Counted from the first letter of the stretch, positions 34,166 to 45,808 are shown. The stretch: 64,000 bases of DNA from Candidatus Methanorbis basalitermitum (GCA_031287415.1 JAITSY010000018.1:1-64000), one strand, 5' to 3'. Numbers and translations: made by a program. Notes: generated by a model from the sequence alone, not told the origin.

Positions 34166-35818
34166 GTGAAGTATGTAGTTGTAACCGGTGGTGTGATGAG
34201 CGGCCTTGGAAAAGGCATCACCGCCGCGTCCATTGGACGAATTCTCATCAATAGAGGCTACCATGTAACCTCCGTTAAAATTGATCCCTACCTCAACATT
34301 GACGCAGGACTCATGAATCCTGCCCAACACGGTGAAATCTTCGTCTTAAAGGATGGCGGCGAGGCCGATCTCGATCTCGGAAACTACGAACGTTTCCTCG
34401 ACATAGACCTCACCAGCGACCACAATCTGACCACCGGAAAAATCTATTCCTCTGTCATTCAGAAGGAGCGCCACGGTGATTATCTTGGGGCAACGGTTCA
34501 GATCATCCCGCACATCACCGACGAGATTAAGGATAGAATTAGGCATGCCGCAGAATCATGGACCGACAAAGATGGAAACCACGCTGATATCTGCATCGTT
34601 GAAATTGGTGGAACCGTTGGCGACATCGAAAGCATGCCGTTTCTTGAGGCAGTCCGCCAGATGCACTGGGAGTACGGCAGCGGCAATTTCGTCCTCGTCC
34701 ACGTAACCCTTCTCCCGGCGGACACCATGGGCGACCTCAAAACAAAGCCTACCCAGCACTCCATCAAAGCACTCAGGGAGCTCGGCCTTGAAGCAGACCT
34801 GATCGTAGGAAGAAGTACGCTGCCGATCTCGCTGTCCACCAAGAAAAAGATCTCTTCTTTTTGCAATGTTGACGTCTCCTGCGTTATTAGCGCCACCACT
34901 GCTCCCGACACCTACCTTGTCCCAATGGAACTTGAAAAGGAGGGAATGGCTGACGTCCTTCTCCCTCTTCTCAAACTCTCTCCCGGCAAACTTGACAGCA
35001 GCTGGTACTCCATTGTTTCCTGTGAGTACACCAATCGCGTCAGAGTTGGCATCGTCACCAAATACGGCGTTGAGGATGTCTACCTCTCCATCAAGGAGGC
35101 CCTCAAGCATGCAGGCCGCCAGCTCTCCACTGAGGTCGTCATCCAGTGGCTTGATGCAGAGCAGTATACAAAGCAGGACCTCGCCGACATTGACGGCATT
35201 CTCATCCCCGGTGGCTTCGGCAACCGCGGTGTTGGGGGCATGATTGGTGCCATTACCTACGCCAGAGAACACAACAAGCCGTTTCTCGGACTCTGTCTCG
35301 GCTTCCAGCTCTCGATTATTGAGTACGCCAGAAGTGTCGTTGGCTATCACGATGCAACCAGTGAAGAGATGGGTGACGGAACGCCCATCATCGCAATCCT
35401 CCCCGAGCAGGAAGGCGTCGGCGATCTCGGCGGAACCATGTGTCTCGGAGACTATCCAATCAAGCTTGTGGCAGACTCCAAACTCGCCAAACTCTACAGA
35501 ACAATCGAAATTGTGGAGCGCCACCGCCACAGATACGAAGTCAACCCAAAGTACATCGATGAGATCGAGTCAAAGGGACTCTGGTTCGTCGGAAGAAGCG
35601 GCCGGAGAATGGAAGCTCTCGAACTACCGGATCACCCGTACTTCGTTGCAACCCAGTTCCACCCGGAGTTTCGCTCGCGGCCAACCAGCCCCTCGGCACC
35701 GTTCATCGGCTTCGTACAGGCATGCCTGGACAAGATGCTGGGTTCAACCCCGCATCAATGCGAGGAACCAAATTCCGTTTGGCTCGAGTTTTTGCATTTT
35801 CATAACAGGAAGGCATGA
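34166..35818 (+). CDS. pyrG: CTP synthase
   Basis: GTG start; [48 protein letters not shown]; glutaminase [11 protein letters not shown]. Confidence 0.96.
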   Translation: MKYVVVTGGVMSGLGKGITAASIGRILINRGYHVTSVKIDPYLNIDAGLMNPAQHGEIFVLKDGGEADLDLGNYERFLDIDLTSDHNLTTGKIYSSVIQKERHGDYLGATVQIIPHITDEIKDRIRHAAESWTDKDGNHADICIVEIGGTVGDIESMPFLEAVRQMHWEYGSGNFVLVHVTLLPADTMGDLKTKPTQHSIKALRELGLEADLIVGRSTLPISLSTKKKISSFCNVDVSCVISATTAPDTYLVPMELEKEGMADVLLPLLKLSPGKLDSSWYSIVSCEYTNRVRVGIVTKYGVEDVYLSIKEALKHAGRQLSTEVVIQWLDAEQYTKQDLADIDGILIPGGFGNRGVGGMIGAITYAREHNKPFLGLCLGFQLSIIEYARSVVGYHDATSEEMGDGTPIIAILPEQEGVGDLGGTMCLGDYPIKLVADSKLAKLYRTIEIVERHRHRYEVNPKYIDEIESKGLWFVGRSGRRMEALELPDHPYFVATQFHPEFRSRPTSPSAPFIGFVQACLDKMLGSTPHQCEEPNSVWLEFLHFHNRKA

Positions 35819-35822
35819 ATCA

Positions 35823-37349
35823 ATGGAATCAGTTCTTGTTCTCGATTTCGGCGGCCAGTATAATCAGCTGATAGCCCGCCGCGTTCGTGAGGCAAATGTC
35901 TACTGCGAGGTCAAGTCCTGCACTATTTCTCTGCATGATATCAAAACTGGGTGTTACAGGGGGATCATTTTCACCGGCGGCCCGGCAAGCGTATATGTGG
36001 AGGGTGCACCGCAGGTTGATCCTGGAATTTTCAGGCTTGGCATTCCCATCCTTGGCATCTGCTACGGAGCGCAGCTCACCGCAGTTACTCTCGGCGGTAA
36101 AGTTGTATCGGCTGTTGCGCGCGAGTACGGTAAGACGCCGCTTTTGCTTCGAGAAAGTGAACTCTTCGCGGGCCTTCCCCACGAGACCTCCTGTTGGATG
36201 AGCCACACCGACTATGTCAGCGAGGTCCCACAGGGCTTTTGCGTGAGTGCCACGACCAAGGGATGTCCTGCTGCCGGTATGGAAGACCCGGAGAAAAAGA
36301 TCTACGCCGTTCAGTTCCATCCCGAGGTTCTGCACACGCCTGAGGGAATGGTAATGATCAGAAACTTCCTCTACCGCATCTGCGGCTGCACGGGAACATG
36401 GCAGATGTCCTCCTTTGTGGACAGCACGATTGCCTGTCTCCGCGGCAAAATCGGTGACAAAAAAGTTCTCTGCGCCCTTTCCGGAGGTGTGGACTCCGCT
36501 GTTGCCGCTATCCTCGTGCACAAGGCGGTTGGCAGACAGCTGACCTGCATCTTTGTAGACCACGGCCTTCTGCGCAAGAATGAGGGTGACGAAGTCGAAG
36601 AGGTCTTTCGCAGCCATTATGACATCAACCTTGTCCGCGTTAACGCCGAAAAACGCTTCCTTGTAGCACTTGCTGGCGTATCCGATCCGGAACAGAAGAG
36701 AATGATCATCGGTGCAGAGTTCATCCGCGTCTTTGAAGAAGAAGCAAAAAAGATCGGCGCCGTCGATTTCCTCGTACAGGGAACTATTTATCCAGACGTC
36801 ATTGAGTCTGGTCCTGGCAGTGCAGCCGTTATCAAAAGCCATCACAATGTCGGCGGCCTGCCGAACCAGGTTGGTTTCAGGGAGATACTCGAGCCGCTTC
36901 GCATTCTCTTCAAGGATGAGGTGCGTCGTGCCGGAATTGAACTTGGTATTCCGGAAAACCTTGTTTGGCGCCAGCCATTCCCGGGACCGGGGCTTGCCAT
37001 TCGCGTTATCGGAGATGTCACCCAAGAGAAGCTTGCCGTCCTCCGTGAGGCTGACGCCATCTTGCGTGAGGAGGTGGTTACTGCGGGTCTTGCCTGTGGC
37101 ATCAATCAGTACTTCGCGGCCCTGACCAACATGCGGAGCGTGGGTGTCATGGGTGATGAACGCACCTATGACTACGCGATAGCCCTTCGGGCGGTGACCA
37201 CCACTGACTTCATGACCGCCGATTGGGCACAGATTCCCTTTTCGGTGCTGGGAAAAATTTCGAACAGAGTTATCAACGAGGTTCGCCACGTGAACCGTGT
37301 CCTCTACGACATCACGAGTAAACCTCCCGCAACTATCGAGTACGAATGA
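35823..37349 (+). CDS. guaA: GMP synthase (glutamine-hydrolysing)
   Basis: [52 protein letters not shown]-terminal KPPATIEYE. Confidence 0.96.
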   Translation: MESVLVLDFGGQYNQLIARRVREANVYCEVKSCTISLHDIKTGCYRGIIFTGGPASVYVEGAPQVDPGIFRLGIPILGICYGAQLTAVTLGGKVVSAVAREYGKTPLLLRESELFAGLPHETSCWMSHTDYVSEVPQGFCVSATTKGCPAAGMEDPEKKIYAVQFHPEVLHTPEGMVMIRNFLYRICGCTGTWQMSSFVDSTIACLRGKIGDKKVLCALSGGVDSAVAAILVHKAVGRQLTCIFVDHGLLRKNEGDEVEEVFRSHYDINLVRVNAEKRFLVALAGVSDPEQKRMIIGAEFIRVFEEEAKKIGAVDFLVQGTIYPDVIESGPGSAAVIKSHHNVGGLPNQVGFREILEPLRILFKDEVRRAGIELGIPENLVWRQPFPGPGLAIRVIGDVTQEKLAVLREADAILREEVVTAGLACGINQYFAALTNMRSVGVMGDERTYDYAIALRAVTTTDFMTADWAQIPFSVLGKISNRVINEVRHVNRVLYDITSKPPATIEYE

Positions 37350-37358
37350 GTGATACCC

Positions 37359-38485
37359 ATGTCACCATCCAAAGAACTTGATGAAAAATACTACATGCCC
37401 GCCTTTGGACGGGACATGGAAATCGTCCGAGGCAAAGGTAGCTATGTCTGGGACAGCACCGGTAAGAAATACCTCGATCTCGTCGCAGGCATTGCCGTCT
37501 GCAACACCGGCCACTGCCACCCGGCAGTGACCGGTGCCATCTGCAGGCAGGCCCAGACACTGATTCACTGTTCAAGCCTCTACTACATTCCAGGCCAGGC
37601 AGAATTTGCCGCGAAGCTATCGGCGGCTTCTGGTCTCGGTAAAGTCTTCTTTGGAAATTTTGGAGCGGAAGCAAATGACGGGGCAATAAAGCTTGCCATC
37701 CGTTCGACCGGCCGCCATGAATTCACCTCTTTCGAGCATGATTCCCACGGAAGAACTGTCGGATCCCTTGCCTGTACACACAAACCTGATATCCGCGTCC
37801 CGTTTGAGCCACTCGGCATTCCCTGTACATTCATCCCGTACGGCGCCGTCGAGGCTCTCAAGGGATGTGTCACCAAGAAGACTACAGCTGTAATCTTTGA
37901 GCCGATTCAGGGTGAAACCGGTGTCATTATTCCGCCGAACGACTTTTTCCAGGAATCCGGGACATCTGCGATGAGGCAGGTGTTCTCATGATCTGTGACG
38001 AGGTACAGACCGGTATGGGTAGAACGGGAAAATGGTTTGCCTTCCAGCATTCGCGGGTTCTGCCAGACATCATTAACCTTGCAAAAGGTGTTGCCTCCGG
38101 TGTTCCTATTGGTGCAATCATTGCCCGTGACTGTCTTGAATTTACCAAGGGTGGGCACGGCAGTACCTTCGCCGGAGGACCGATCGCTTGTGCCGCAGGA
38201 AATGCGACGTTTGATGTGTTGAAGTCGGTTGTTCCGCGGGTGGTATCCAAGGGTGAGCGGTTCAGAAAAGGTCTTGAGAAGCTGCATTCGCGGGTCCGGG
38301 GCCTGATGATTGGATTCACCGCATGCGAAAAAGCCCCGGCAATCGCAGAGTACTGCAAGGAGCACGCTGTCTTAATCAATGTCGCTGGAGACGAGAACAT
38401 CAGAATTGTTCCTCCGTTAATTATTGAGAGCCGCGAGATTGATCGTGCCGTTGGAGTCATCAATGAAGCTGCAGAGTCTGTGTGA
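37359..38485 (+). pseudogene. argD: Acetylornithine aminotransferase, frameshifted near 37945
   Basis: N part ends ...EPIQGETGVIIPPNDFFQE; frame switches to RDICDEAGVLMICDEVQTGMGRTGKWFAFQH; the two ORFs together give a full ArgD. Confidence 0.85.
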
Positions 38486-38771
38486 GCACACGCTCTGCCG
38501 CAGCCGTTATACAAAGACAGGTTATGTCTTCGCAAAGTCTCTGGCCGAGACTGCCGAGGCGTCTTGGTTTGAGGGGGTTGCCAGGCTTGGTAGCAATAAA
38601 AATCCGCATCCACTGCCACCCGTAGTAATGGGGGCGGCTGCGGTGGTGCAGGCTGGCATTCTTGTCCTATCCAGTGCAAGCTTCCATTGGCTTGGTGATA
38701 CCTTCATCCGTGTCTCTGTCGGCGATGAGTGGGAAAATGATCTGTTTCTTGCGGTGGTGAAGCAGCTGTGA
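38463..38771 (+). pseudogene. hisC: Histidinol-phosphate aminotransferase remnant with large internal in-frame deletion
   Basis: HisC N-terminus YVFAKSLAETAEASWFEGVARLGSNKNPHPLPPVVMGAAAVV joined in frame to HisC-like C-terminus GILVLSSASFHWLGDTFIRVSVGDEWENDLFLAVVKQL. Confidence 0.75.
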
Positions 38772-39280
38772 TGATCGGGATTACGGGGACGCCAGGGACG
38801 GGGAAGTCTGCTGCTGCGGCAGAACTTCGTTCTCGGGGGTTTCCTGCCCTTGATCTGAAGATGACAACTGCACCGTTTGTGGCAGGTCGCGATGAGGCCC
38901 GCAATGTTGACGAGGTGAATGTTGATGCATGGGTGACGGGGTTCTCCTGCATCGACGGATATGTTGAGGGTGCCCTTGCCCATTTTCTCCCCTGTGGCAA
39001 GATTGTTGTATTGCGGTGCAGGCCCGATATTTTGCGAACACGCCTCATTCCTCGGGGCTATGCTCCGGAAAAAATTCGCGAGAACTGTGATGCTGAGGCG
39101 TTGGATGTGATCTTGACCGAGACCACCGAGGTGTTTGCACCGGAACAAATATATGAGATAGAGACGACAAATAGAGATATAGTTTCTGTGGCAGATCTGA
39201 TTGTATCCTTCGTGACGGATGAGATTCCCGCCGGTTTTGGAACACTGGACTGGTCTGCATATCTGGACCCTCTGCTATGA
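38771..39280 (+). CDS. Adenylate kinase-like NTPase (AK6/Fap7 type)
   Basis: MIGITGTPGTGKSAAAAELRSRGF; VVLRCRPDILRTRLIPRGYAPEKIRENCDAEALDVI. Confidence 0.85.
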   Translation: MIGITGTPGTGKSAAAAELRSRGFPALDLKMTTAPFVAGRDEARNVDEVNVDAWVTGFSCIDGYVEGALAHFLPCGKIVVLRCRPDILRTRLIPRGYAPEKIRENCDAEALDVILTETTEVFAPEQIYEIETTNRDIVSVADLIVSFVTDEIPAGFGTLDWSAYLDPLL

Positions 39281-39900
39281 CGCTTGATTCCTTCCGTCAC
39301 AAGGTTGAGTTTGTTGCAACGCCGCTTGCAAAGACCATGGTGGTTCTGCATCTGACGCCAAATGCCAGTACGGTTCTGGCGCTGGTTGCCGCCGCAGCCG
39401 CAGGCATATTCTTTTGCTGCGGCCGGGTGCTGCCCGCGGTGGTGTTGGTCGTTGTCAGTGCCTTTTTTGATGCGATCGATGGTGCGGTCGCTCGTCTGAC
39501 CGGCACTGCAGGTCCGACCGGTGACTATCTGGATCATGTCTTCGACCGCTATGCTGATATCTTCATCATCACGGGAATCCTTGCGTGGGGTATGCGGGCA
39601 TGGAGCTGTCCTGTTCCTGCCTGGATTGTCGGCGTGTTTGCCTTGACGGGTGTTTTGATGTCTTCGTATCTGGGGACGCAGGCACAGGCTGTTGGTTTGA
39701 AGCGGAACTACGGCGGGCTTCTCGGACGTGCCGACCGACTGATTCTGCTCATCATTTTTGGTGCGGCTGAGGCAGTTTTGCCTTCCCTGCAGCTCTTTGG
39801 ACTTTCGGCTCTCGGATGGCTACTGGTTGTGTTTGGCGTGCTTGGACATGTGACGGCAGTACAGCGGTTTGCGAATGGGTGGTGGGAGCTGCATCTTTGA
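39277..39900 (+). CDS. CDP-alcohol phosphatidyltransferase
   Basis: FDAIDGAVARLTGTAGPTGDYLDHVFDRYAD matches the CDP-OH-P signature. Confidence 0.92.
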   Translation: MTLDSFRHKVEFVATPLAKTMVVLHLTPNASTVLALVAAAAAGIFFCCGRVLPAVVLVVVSAFFDAIDGAVARLTGTAGPTGDYLDHVFDRYADIFIITGILAWGMRAWSCPVPAWIVGVFALTGVLMSSYLGTQAQAVGLKRNYGGLLGRADRLILLIIFGAAEAVLPSLQLFGLSALGWLLVVFGVLGHVTAVQRFANGWWELHL

Positions 39901-40129
39901 TCTGCAGGGAAAACAATGCTACTCTGGAAGGGCGTGGTTACTCAAAGAAGGCCTCTTTACATGGAATGGCCCATAAAGTTCGCAATTCTACTCCACTCAA
40001 TGGATGCGTTTTTGGTATAATGTGTAATGCATGTATTTTTGCAGAATTGTGGTGAGATAGAGGTGACAGGACACGTTTTTCACGTTTTGACATCCATCTA
40101 CATCGTAATAATCAAGGGAGATAAGGTTA

Positions 40130-40239
40130 CGGAATTATCAGTTTGAATGGGAACTGATCTTCAAATCTGAAATATAACGGTCTATATCAATAGAAAACGA
40201 CGAAACATTTCTATATTGTCACTAAAGCCGATAAGCCCG
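40130..40239 (-). repeat. MITE-like repeat, full-length copy
   Basis: cggaattatcagtttgaatgggaactgatcttcaaatctgaaatataacggtctatatcaatagaaaacgacgaaacatttctatattgtcactaaagccgataagcccg. Confidence 0.9.
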
Positions 40240-40264
40240 TTACAAAAAAAGAAGGGTGAAATAT

Positions 40265-40519
40265 TTAAGCTATTATTTTGCTTGTTACCATCCACGTGGT
40301 ACTGTTCGAGTAGCTCCAACGCTGGATGTCCAGTTCACCGCAGATCTCGGAAAGTATGGCAAGGTTTGTCCCGACCTCTTTTGAGGAGAGTCCAAGGTCT
40401 GTAGCAATGTGCTTTGCCTTGAAGAAGCGATTTCCCTTTGCCACACCCGCCTTCAGATAACCAACGATCCGAGACTGGGTGTCGTTATATCTTTCACGAA
40501 TTGTTTTAGGTTCGGTCAT
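40265..40519 (-). CDS. Small archaeal HTH-like protein
   Basis: RYNDTQSRIVGYLKAGVAKGNRFFKAKHIATDLGLSSKEVGTNLAILSEICGELDIQRWSYSNSTTWMV. Confidence 0.65.
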   Translation of the reverse strand: MTEPKTIRERYNDTQSRIVGYLKAGVAKGNRFFKAKHIATDLGLSSKEVGTNLAILSEICGELDIQRWSYSNSTTWMVTSKIIA

Positions 40520-40647
40520 AATGACTCACCTCACGTAAGTATAGGGCGTTTACCATTATAAAGATAATGCCTATTACATTCTATTTTCGAAAAATTCATT
40601 TGGATATCAATAGTTGTGAAAAAATTGCAGATATTCCCGCATGCGCA

Positions 40648-42573
40648 TCAGACCCCCTCAACCGGGAACTCTGAGATCTTCTCGATCATTTTGGCAATAA
40701 CCTCAGACCGCATGCCCTCGACAAACTTAATACTCCCGACCACTAGATGACCGCCGCCGGAGATTCCAGCACCCGGCATCTCATCTCGCATGGATCTGAC
40801 CATTTGAGGAATATTCATCTTCACGCCCCGGGATCGGATAACCGCGAAGTCGGGGCCGAGACCAAGGGTCACAACCGGTTGATTCTCGTAGCGCTTGCAG
40901 AGAATATCATGGACCTCACCGGAGGACTTTCCGGGCGGCGGGAAGGTGAACCGATGGGCAAACATCTCAACATCCGCGAGGAAAAGATTCGCCCCGGACG
41001 AAAGAACCTGATCCTTGACATGCGGCATCATCGTGTTCATCTGATCCTCAATTGCCGCATTTGCTTCGGTTACGAGAAGAGAGACCAGCAGGTTGTGGCG
41101 TTCGGGAGCATTGTTCATGTTCAGAATGTCCTTTACAATTTCGCGGCCATCGTTGAACCGGAGCCAGTACTGCTCATAATCCAGTGCAAGGGCCATATCC
41201 TTGCATTCGTCGCGGGTGTACTTTCCGTTGATTAATGCTAGATAAGATTCAAGCTCAGGAGCCTCGCTCCGGTCAGCAACTCCTGCAATCGATGGGGAGT
41301 GCAGAATCTTCTGTTCAACCTCTGGATGGATGAGCCGGGCAATCTCAGTTCCCAGCATTCCCGCCGTCACGCCGAAGTCGCCGCCGACATGGTATGGATT
41401 GACGTGGGCAAGCAGGTACCTGCCAATCTTTTCGTCTGGATGGTGGTGGTCAGCCACGACCACATCCAGCTGATAGACCTCCGTCATCTTGTAGGAAGGC
41501 ATATCCTCTTCGGTCGAGCCGTTGTCCATCAGAAAAATCAACGGCAGTTTCTGGCCAAATCGGACATGATCCTTCAGCATCAGATCAAGATCGCGAGTCA
41601 CATCTTCGATCTCGTAGAACGGTGCTTTGGATGGAGACCGGCGGAAGAGGAAGTTGTCCTGATCCGGATCGCCGCCATTGTCGCGGATAAACTGAAGTAC
41701 CGCCATCTCCACCGAGACCGCAGCACAGATGCCGTCCGCATCCGCATGGTGGCGGAGAATGATCGGTTGCTGGGTTAAGACTGCGCGGCGCACAATCTTC
41801 GCAAGCTTGCGCATCTCAGGCCAGAGCGCGTCAAGCACCGCGCTTTTGACTAAGGGTGAAACATCGGGAGGTTCGGCACGGGCTTCAAGAGCCCTGTTGA
41901 TCCTTGCCCGGATTGTGTTGGCTTCGGCGCCTTTGAGAACGTACATGTCCGCAACCTCGACCTGCATCTGGTTGTTTCTGCGGGTTGCCTCACCGAAGAT
42001 GCGGACGATGTCACCGAAGCTGACCTCGGGAAAAGAGCGAACGCCAGCTTCGGTGAAGGCTGCGGCGTCTTCAACACCGGAATCATCACAGACTGTAAAG
42101 ATAGTGGGGCCTGAGGTTTGCTTGATTTGTACAACATCCGCCTCAATAATAACATTTCTACCGATTTTATTTTTCAGGTCAGAAAGGCGGGACAGCATGA
42201 TCTTTTTGGTTATCAGCTGTGTCTCATAGCTTGTCTCGGGAAGCTGGATCTCGCGAAGATCAATATTGCCGTTCGATCGGATTTGATTGATCTGTACCAG
42301 AATCTGATCTCGTTCCTTCTTTTCGGTTTTGACATTGCTTTTGTGCAGAAGTCCTTTTATACGGTCGTTTAGGTGAACAAACGTACCGAATGCTGCAAAC
42401 CCATGAACTTTTCCCAGATACACTTGGCCTTCTACAATATCATCAACATCACAATCCGGCCCGAGCCGATATACCATATCAATCATATCTATATAATTAC
42501 TCCAAATCTTCAAAATCTTTTCTTTTACCCGTGTCCGCATCGCATGGGCCGTACAGTCTCTCTTCCCCGCCAC
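40648..42573 (-). CDS. DHH/RecJ-like phosphoesterase with S1/OB domains
   Basis: S1-like VEGQVYLGKVHGFAAFGTFVHLNDRIKGLLH; DHH-like HHADADGICAAVSVEMAV; VVADHHHPDEKI. True start may be near 42490. Confidence 0.88.
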   Translation of the reverse strand: MAGKRDCTAHAMRTRVKEKILKIWSNYIDMIDMVYRLGPDCDVDDIVEGQVYLGKVHGFAAFGTFVHLNDRIKGLLHKSNVKTEKKERDQILVQINQIRSNGNIDLREIQLPETSYETQLITKKIMLSRLSDLKNKIGRNVIIEADVVQIKQTSGPTIFTVCDDSGVEDAAAFTEAGVRSFPEVSFGDIVRIFGEATRRNNQMQVEVADMYVLKGAEANTIRARINRALEARAEPPDVSPLVKSAVLDALWPEMRKLAKIVRRAVLTQQPIILRHHADADGICAAVSVEMAVLQFIRDNGGDPDQDNFLFRRSPSKAPFYEIEDVTRDLDLMLKDHVRFGQKLPLIFLMDNGSTEEDMPSYKMTEVYQLDVVVADHHHPDEKIGRYLLAHVNPYHVGGDFGVTAGMLGTEIARLIHPEVEQKILHSPSIAGVADRSEAPELESYLALINGKYTRDECKDMALALDYEQYWLRFNDGREIVKDILNMNNAPERHNLLVSLLVTEANAAIEDQMNTMMPHVKDQVLSSGANLFLADVEMFAHRFTFPPPGKSSGEVHDILCKRYENQPVVTLGLGPDFAVIRSRGVKMNIPQMVRSMRDEMPGAGISGGGHLVVGSIKFVEGMRSEVIAKMIEKISEFPVEGV

Positions 42574-42918
42574 ACCTCCCGCGTACCGCCAGCAGATCTT
42601 CGGTACGGTTGATGGGTTTATTGCCAGTATCCGTCATTTCTTACTTTAGTAATGGAGTTTTCTGACTATTTAAGTCATAGTTTTGGAGAAGACGAGAGTG
42701 CAACTCTGCCAAAAAAGATATTTTTTCCAAAAAAGGATTGTCGACCGGTTTTCCCGGGGATTGCTCCGCCGTCTCCCTGAGAAAAAAGGCGGCTAAAGCG
42801 GCCCTAATGCAATCATATAATCGTAAAACTCCCTAAAATGATCAGCCGCTTATATCTGGCAATTCCGCTAAAATCTCCTGCAGCAATACAGCGAGAGCAT
42901 TCCTCGAAAAAGATCTGA

Positions 42919-44331
42919 TTAAAGCTCGGTTCTCTCTTGCCTGATTTCACGGAGTTTGCGAATCGCATGCGATGATCGTGCAAAGAATGCAGAGAGAAAA
43001 AACGAAAATTCCGCTGACCAGACATCGGTGCCTGAGAGAATTTCGTAGCCGAAATCCTCCATTACCCCCCGGACGTGTTTTCCAAGAGCACCGGAGAGGA
43101 TTTTGGCTTTGTCGGAAAGCAGAGACTCAGCCGTTGTATATTTGCGGCGGACCTCGGTGTAGTAGCGGTCCCCATCGATCCAAGGACCGGCAAAATCTTG
43201 CTGCAATAAATACTTGTCCACGAATCGATCGGCGTTTTCATGGTTCCAGATCGGCGGTCCGTCGTGGATGGCAAGCGCTGGAAGCCTCGATACGAGCAGT
43301 TCAAAGAGAATCAGCGAATTTTCAGTCCCCATGGCAGCCTCGGCGCGATGAATCTGGAAGTCTTCTGCAACGAGCATTGTTTTGATGGATTGCATGCTTT
43401 TACGCAGCTGCGGGACAACTGTATCGGCAACATACGGAGGGGTCTTAAATCGGATTGCAAGCATTGCGGTTTCCCGCGCTTTGAGAACTGCGGCAAAATC
43501 GGTCTTTTCCATCTGGATTGAAGAATCGGTGATAAAGTAGAGGCGGTTGGGTGCTGTACAGTAGTCGCGGGCAAGCTCCACGAACTCGGCAAACCTTGTC
43601 TGGGTGAGGGCTGCGGCAACGTTACGGTCTTTGTCGGTCGGGTCGATGACAATCAGCGGTTCGGTGAATTTTTTGCGGGCGGCTTTTTTGTTGGGATAGT
43701 GTCCTTCGATATCAATTACTTCACTGTACTGGAATACGGATGCAGCTTGCATGAATGCAGAAAACCCGCCGTAGGCAAGAATAAGAAGCTCGCAGAGATA
43801 GCCGGAGAAGCCGCCGATCATGTGGTCAGAACCGTAGACGCCACCGCCTTTGGTGAATTGTTTGAGGAGGAGAATGTCGTCTCTGAGAGGGCCTATCTTT
43901 GGGAGAAGATAACGGGTATGAAATGGTGTCCGGTCAACTGCGCACTTCATCTCACCCGCTGAGGCTACCTGATAGCAGGGGACGAGATCAATGTCAAAGC
44001 CTTCGATGACGGCGCTGAGGTAGGGGTGCTCGGCATACTTTTCTTCGGCAATTCCGGAAAATTTTTCGACAACGGCATACGCTGCGGCAAGTCCTTTTTC
44101 TTGCATCTCCTCGCGGGAAAGTTCTGGCAAAAAGAGCATAAATATGTCAATATCCTTGTCATCTCGAACCCATGTACCGCGGGCGACAGAGCCGGCCATC
44201 ATGGCTGGAACACCGGCAACTTCATAGACTGCCGCAATGAGTTTTTCTCCTATTTTCTGTGCAGTAGCGCGTTCGGTATCGGTTGGGAGCACGCGGTCAA
44301 GGACTTCCTGTTCGATTGGATCTCTAATCAC
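42919..44331 (-). CDS. cca: CCA-adding tRNA nucleotidyltransferase
   Basis: MAGSVARGTWVRDDKDIDIFMLFLPELSREEM archaeal class I CCA enzyme. Confidence 0.95.
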   Translation of the reverse strand: MIRDPIEQEVLDRVLPTDTERATAQKIGEKLIAAVYEVAGVPAMMAGSVARGTWVRDDKDIDIFMLFLPELSREEMQEKGLAAAYAVVEKFSGIAEEKYAEHPYLSAVIEGFDIDLVPCYQVASAGEMKCAVDRTPFHTRYLLPKIGPLRDDILLLKQFTKGGGVYGSDHMIGGFSGYLCELLILAYGGFSAFMQAASVFQYSEVIDIEGHYPNKKAARKKFTEPLIVIDPTDKDRNVAAALTQTRFAEFVELARDYCTAPNRLYFITDSSIQMEKTDFAAVLKARETAMLAIRFKTPPYVADTVVPQLRKSMQSIKTMLVAEDFQIHRAEAAMGTENSLILFELLVSRLPALAIHDGPPIWNHENADRFVDKYLLQQDFAGPWIDGDRYYTEVRRKYTTAESLLSDKAKILSGALGKHVRGVMEDFGYEILSGTDVWSAEFSFFLSAFFARSSHAIRKLREIRQERTEL

Positions 44332-44939
44332 AGCTTCACCCCTGCAAGCGTTTCATATATAGGCCCTGCAGGGGTTAATGTACTCTTTTTGAGTACGACC
44401 TCACCGATGCGGCATATGCCGAACTGTTGATTCTCAATGGCGACACTTTTTGGCAACAGTGCAGGCGAGTATTCATTGACACGGGCAATGGTAAGATGCG
44501 GGGAAAAAGATTTGATCACTGCTCCGCAGTTTCGCGAGTCGTAAAGTTCCGCTGTGTTTGGCACGGCTTTGCCGGGCGGCAACTGCCCTGCTGGTTTTGT
44601 GAGATTAATGGGGAGCAGCAATGCATCGATCTGCCGGGCAAGATCAGTAGTTGCTCCGTCGTCTTTAATATCGGCTTTGATGATCAGTGCTGGTTTGCCG
44701 AACGTACTGACTCTGGAGACAGTTAGCTGATACGGAACAGCGTGGATCTTCGCCAAAACCGCAGTAATTCTGGGAATCTGCACTTCAGGAACTTCGCCGA
44801 GGAATTTGAGGGTGATGTGCATCAGAGGAGGTTGCACTGCGGCAAGCCGTGCAGGGGTTCCCTGCAATTTTTTTGCAGCGGCTGCGAGGTTGTTTCTGAT
44901 CTTGTCGGAGGATTCAACAGCAATAAAAGTCCGCACCAT
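44328..44939 (-). CDS. thpR: RNA 2',3'-cyclic phosphodiesterase
   Basis: MHITLKFLGEV and SPHLTIARV, the two HxTx motifs of LigT/ThpR. Confidence 0.9.
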   Translation of the reverse strand: MVRTFIAVESSDKIRNNLAAAAKKLQGTPARLAAVQPPLMHITLKFLGEVPEVQIPRITAVLAKIHAVPYQLTVSRVSTFGKPALIIKADIKDDGATTDLARQIDALLLPINLTKPAGQLPPGKAVPNTAELYDSRNCGAVIKSFSPHLTIARVNEYSPALLPKSVAIENQQFGICRIGEVVLKKSTLTPAGPIYETLAGVKL

Positions 44940-44987
44940 TCTGTGAAGTACATGGACAGCCAGAAAAATAGGTTTTGCGGGTTTATG

Positions 44988-45791
44988 CTACCGGTAGAGT
45001 TTTTCAAAAACACGGACGACATCTATTGACGCAGCAACATCATGTACGCGGATAATGTCGGCACCGTTCTGCAAAAGGTAGAAGAGTACTCCAAGCGTTC
45101 CGCAGAGCCGTTCGTGTACTGGCTTTCCGATTGCATCGCCGATGAAGGTTTTGCGGGAGACTGCGGCAAGTAGTGGACAGCCGTACTGCTGCAGATCGGA
45201 GAACTGCCTGCAAAGGTCCCAGTCTGCTTCAGATGGTCTATCGGCAATCCATTTGCCTACACCCGGATCAAGGATGAGATCACAGATACCATACTGCTCT
45301 GCACGGCTGCAGATCTCCCGCATGGCGGCATGGGTCTGGGTTAGGTCGAGCGGATCGCCGGGATGTTTATGTGCTGCCATGGCGATTACGGGCAGGCCTG
45401 TATCAGCGGCAATTTTCGCATAGATAGGGTTTCCTAGGCCATTGATGTCGTTGATGGCTGCAAGATCGTAGTGAAGGACGGCATCCAGTACTTCGGGATG
45501 CATGGTGTCGAGCGAGAGAATAGCATCGTATCCGTCCAATTCCTTCATTGCGGCGAGAACGCGTTCGCGCTCATCTGCTACTGTTAGCGGCGGTGCGTCA
45601 AGCGCGGTGCTGCGAGCGCCGAGGTCGATGACGTCTGCTCCTTCGCCGATCATTTTTTCAACACGGGAGACGACCTGATCACAGGGAGCGAATGAACCAA
45701 AAAAAAAAGATTCGGGGCTGAGGTTGAGAACACCTATGACTTTGGGGGAAGCTCCCCCACCAACACAGATATCTCTTATCCGTACTGCCAC
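44988..45791 (-). CDS. Dihydropteroate synthase-like protein
   Basis: KVIGVLNLSPESFFFGSF, ADVIDLGARSTALDAPPLTVADERERV. Confidence 0.87.
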   Translation of the reverse strand: MAVRIRDICVGGGASPKVIGVLNLSPESFFFGSFAPCDQVVSRVEKMIGEGADVIDLGARSTALDAPPLTVADERERVLAAMKELDGYDAILSLDTMHPEVLDAVLHYDLAAINDINGLGNPIYAKIAADTGLPVIAMAAHKHPGDPLDLTQTHAAMREICSRAEQYGICDLILDPGVGKWIADRPSEADWDLCRQFSDLQQYGCPLLAAVSRKTFIGDAIGKPVHERLCGTLGVLFYLLQNGADIIRVHDVAASIDVVRVFEKLYR

Positions 45792-45808
45792 CTGAACCTC
45801 CCAGAGAA

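Noticed and set aside
34556-35530. 324-aa ORF antisense to pyrG
   Set aside because: Shadow ORF opposite conserved CTP synthase sequence.
35829-37289. 486-aa ORF antisense to guaA
   Set aside because: Exactly opposite a clear guaA gene; a shadow ORF from codon bias, with no recognisable domain.
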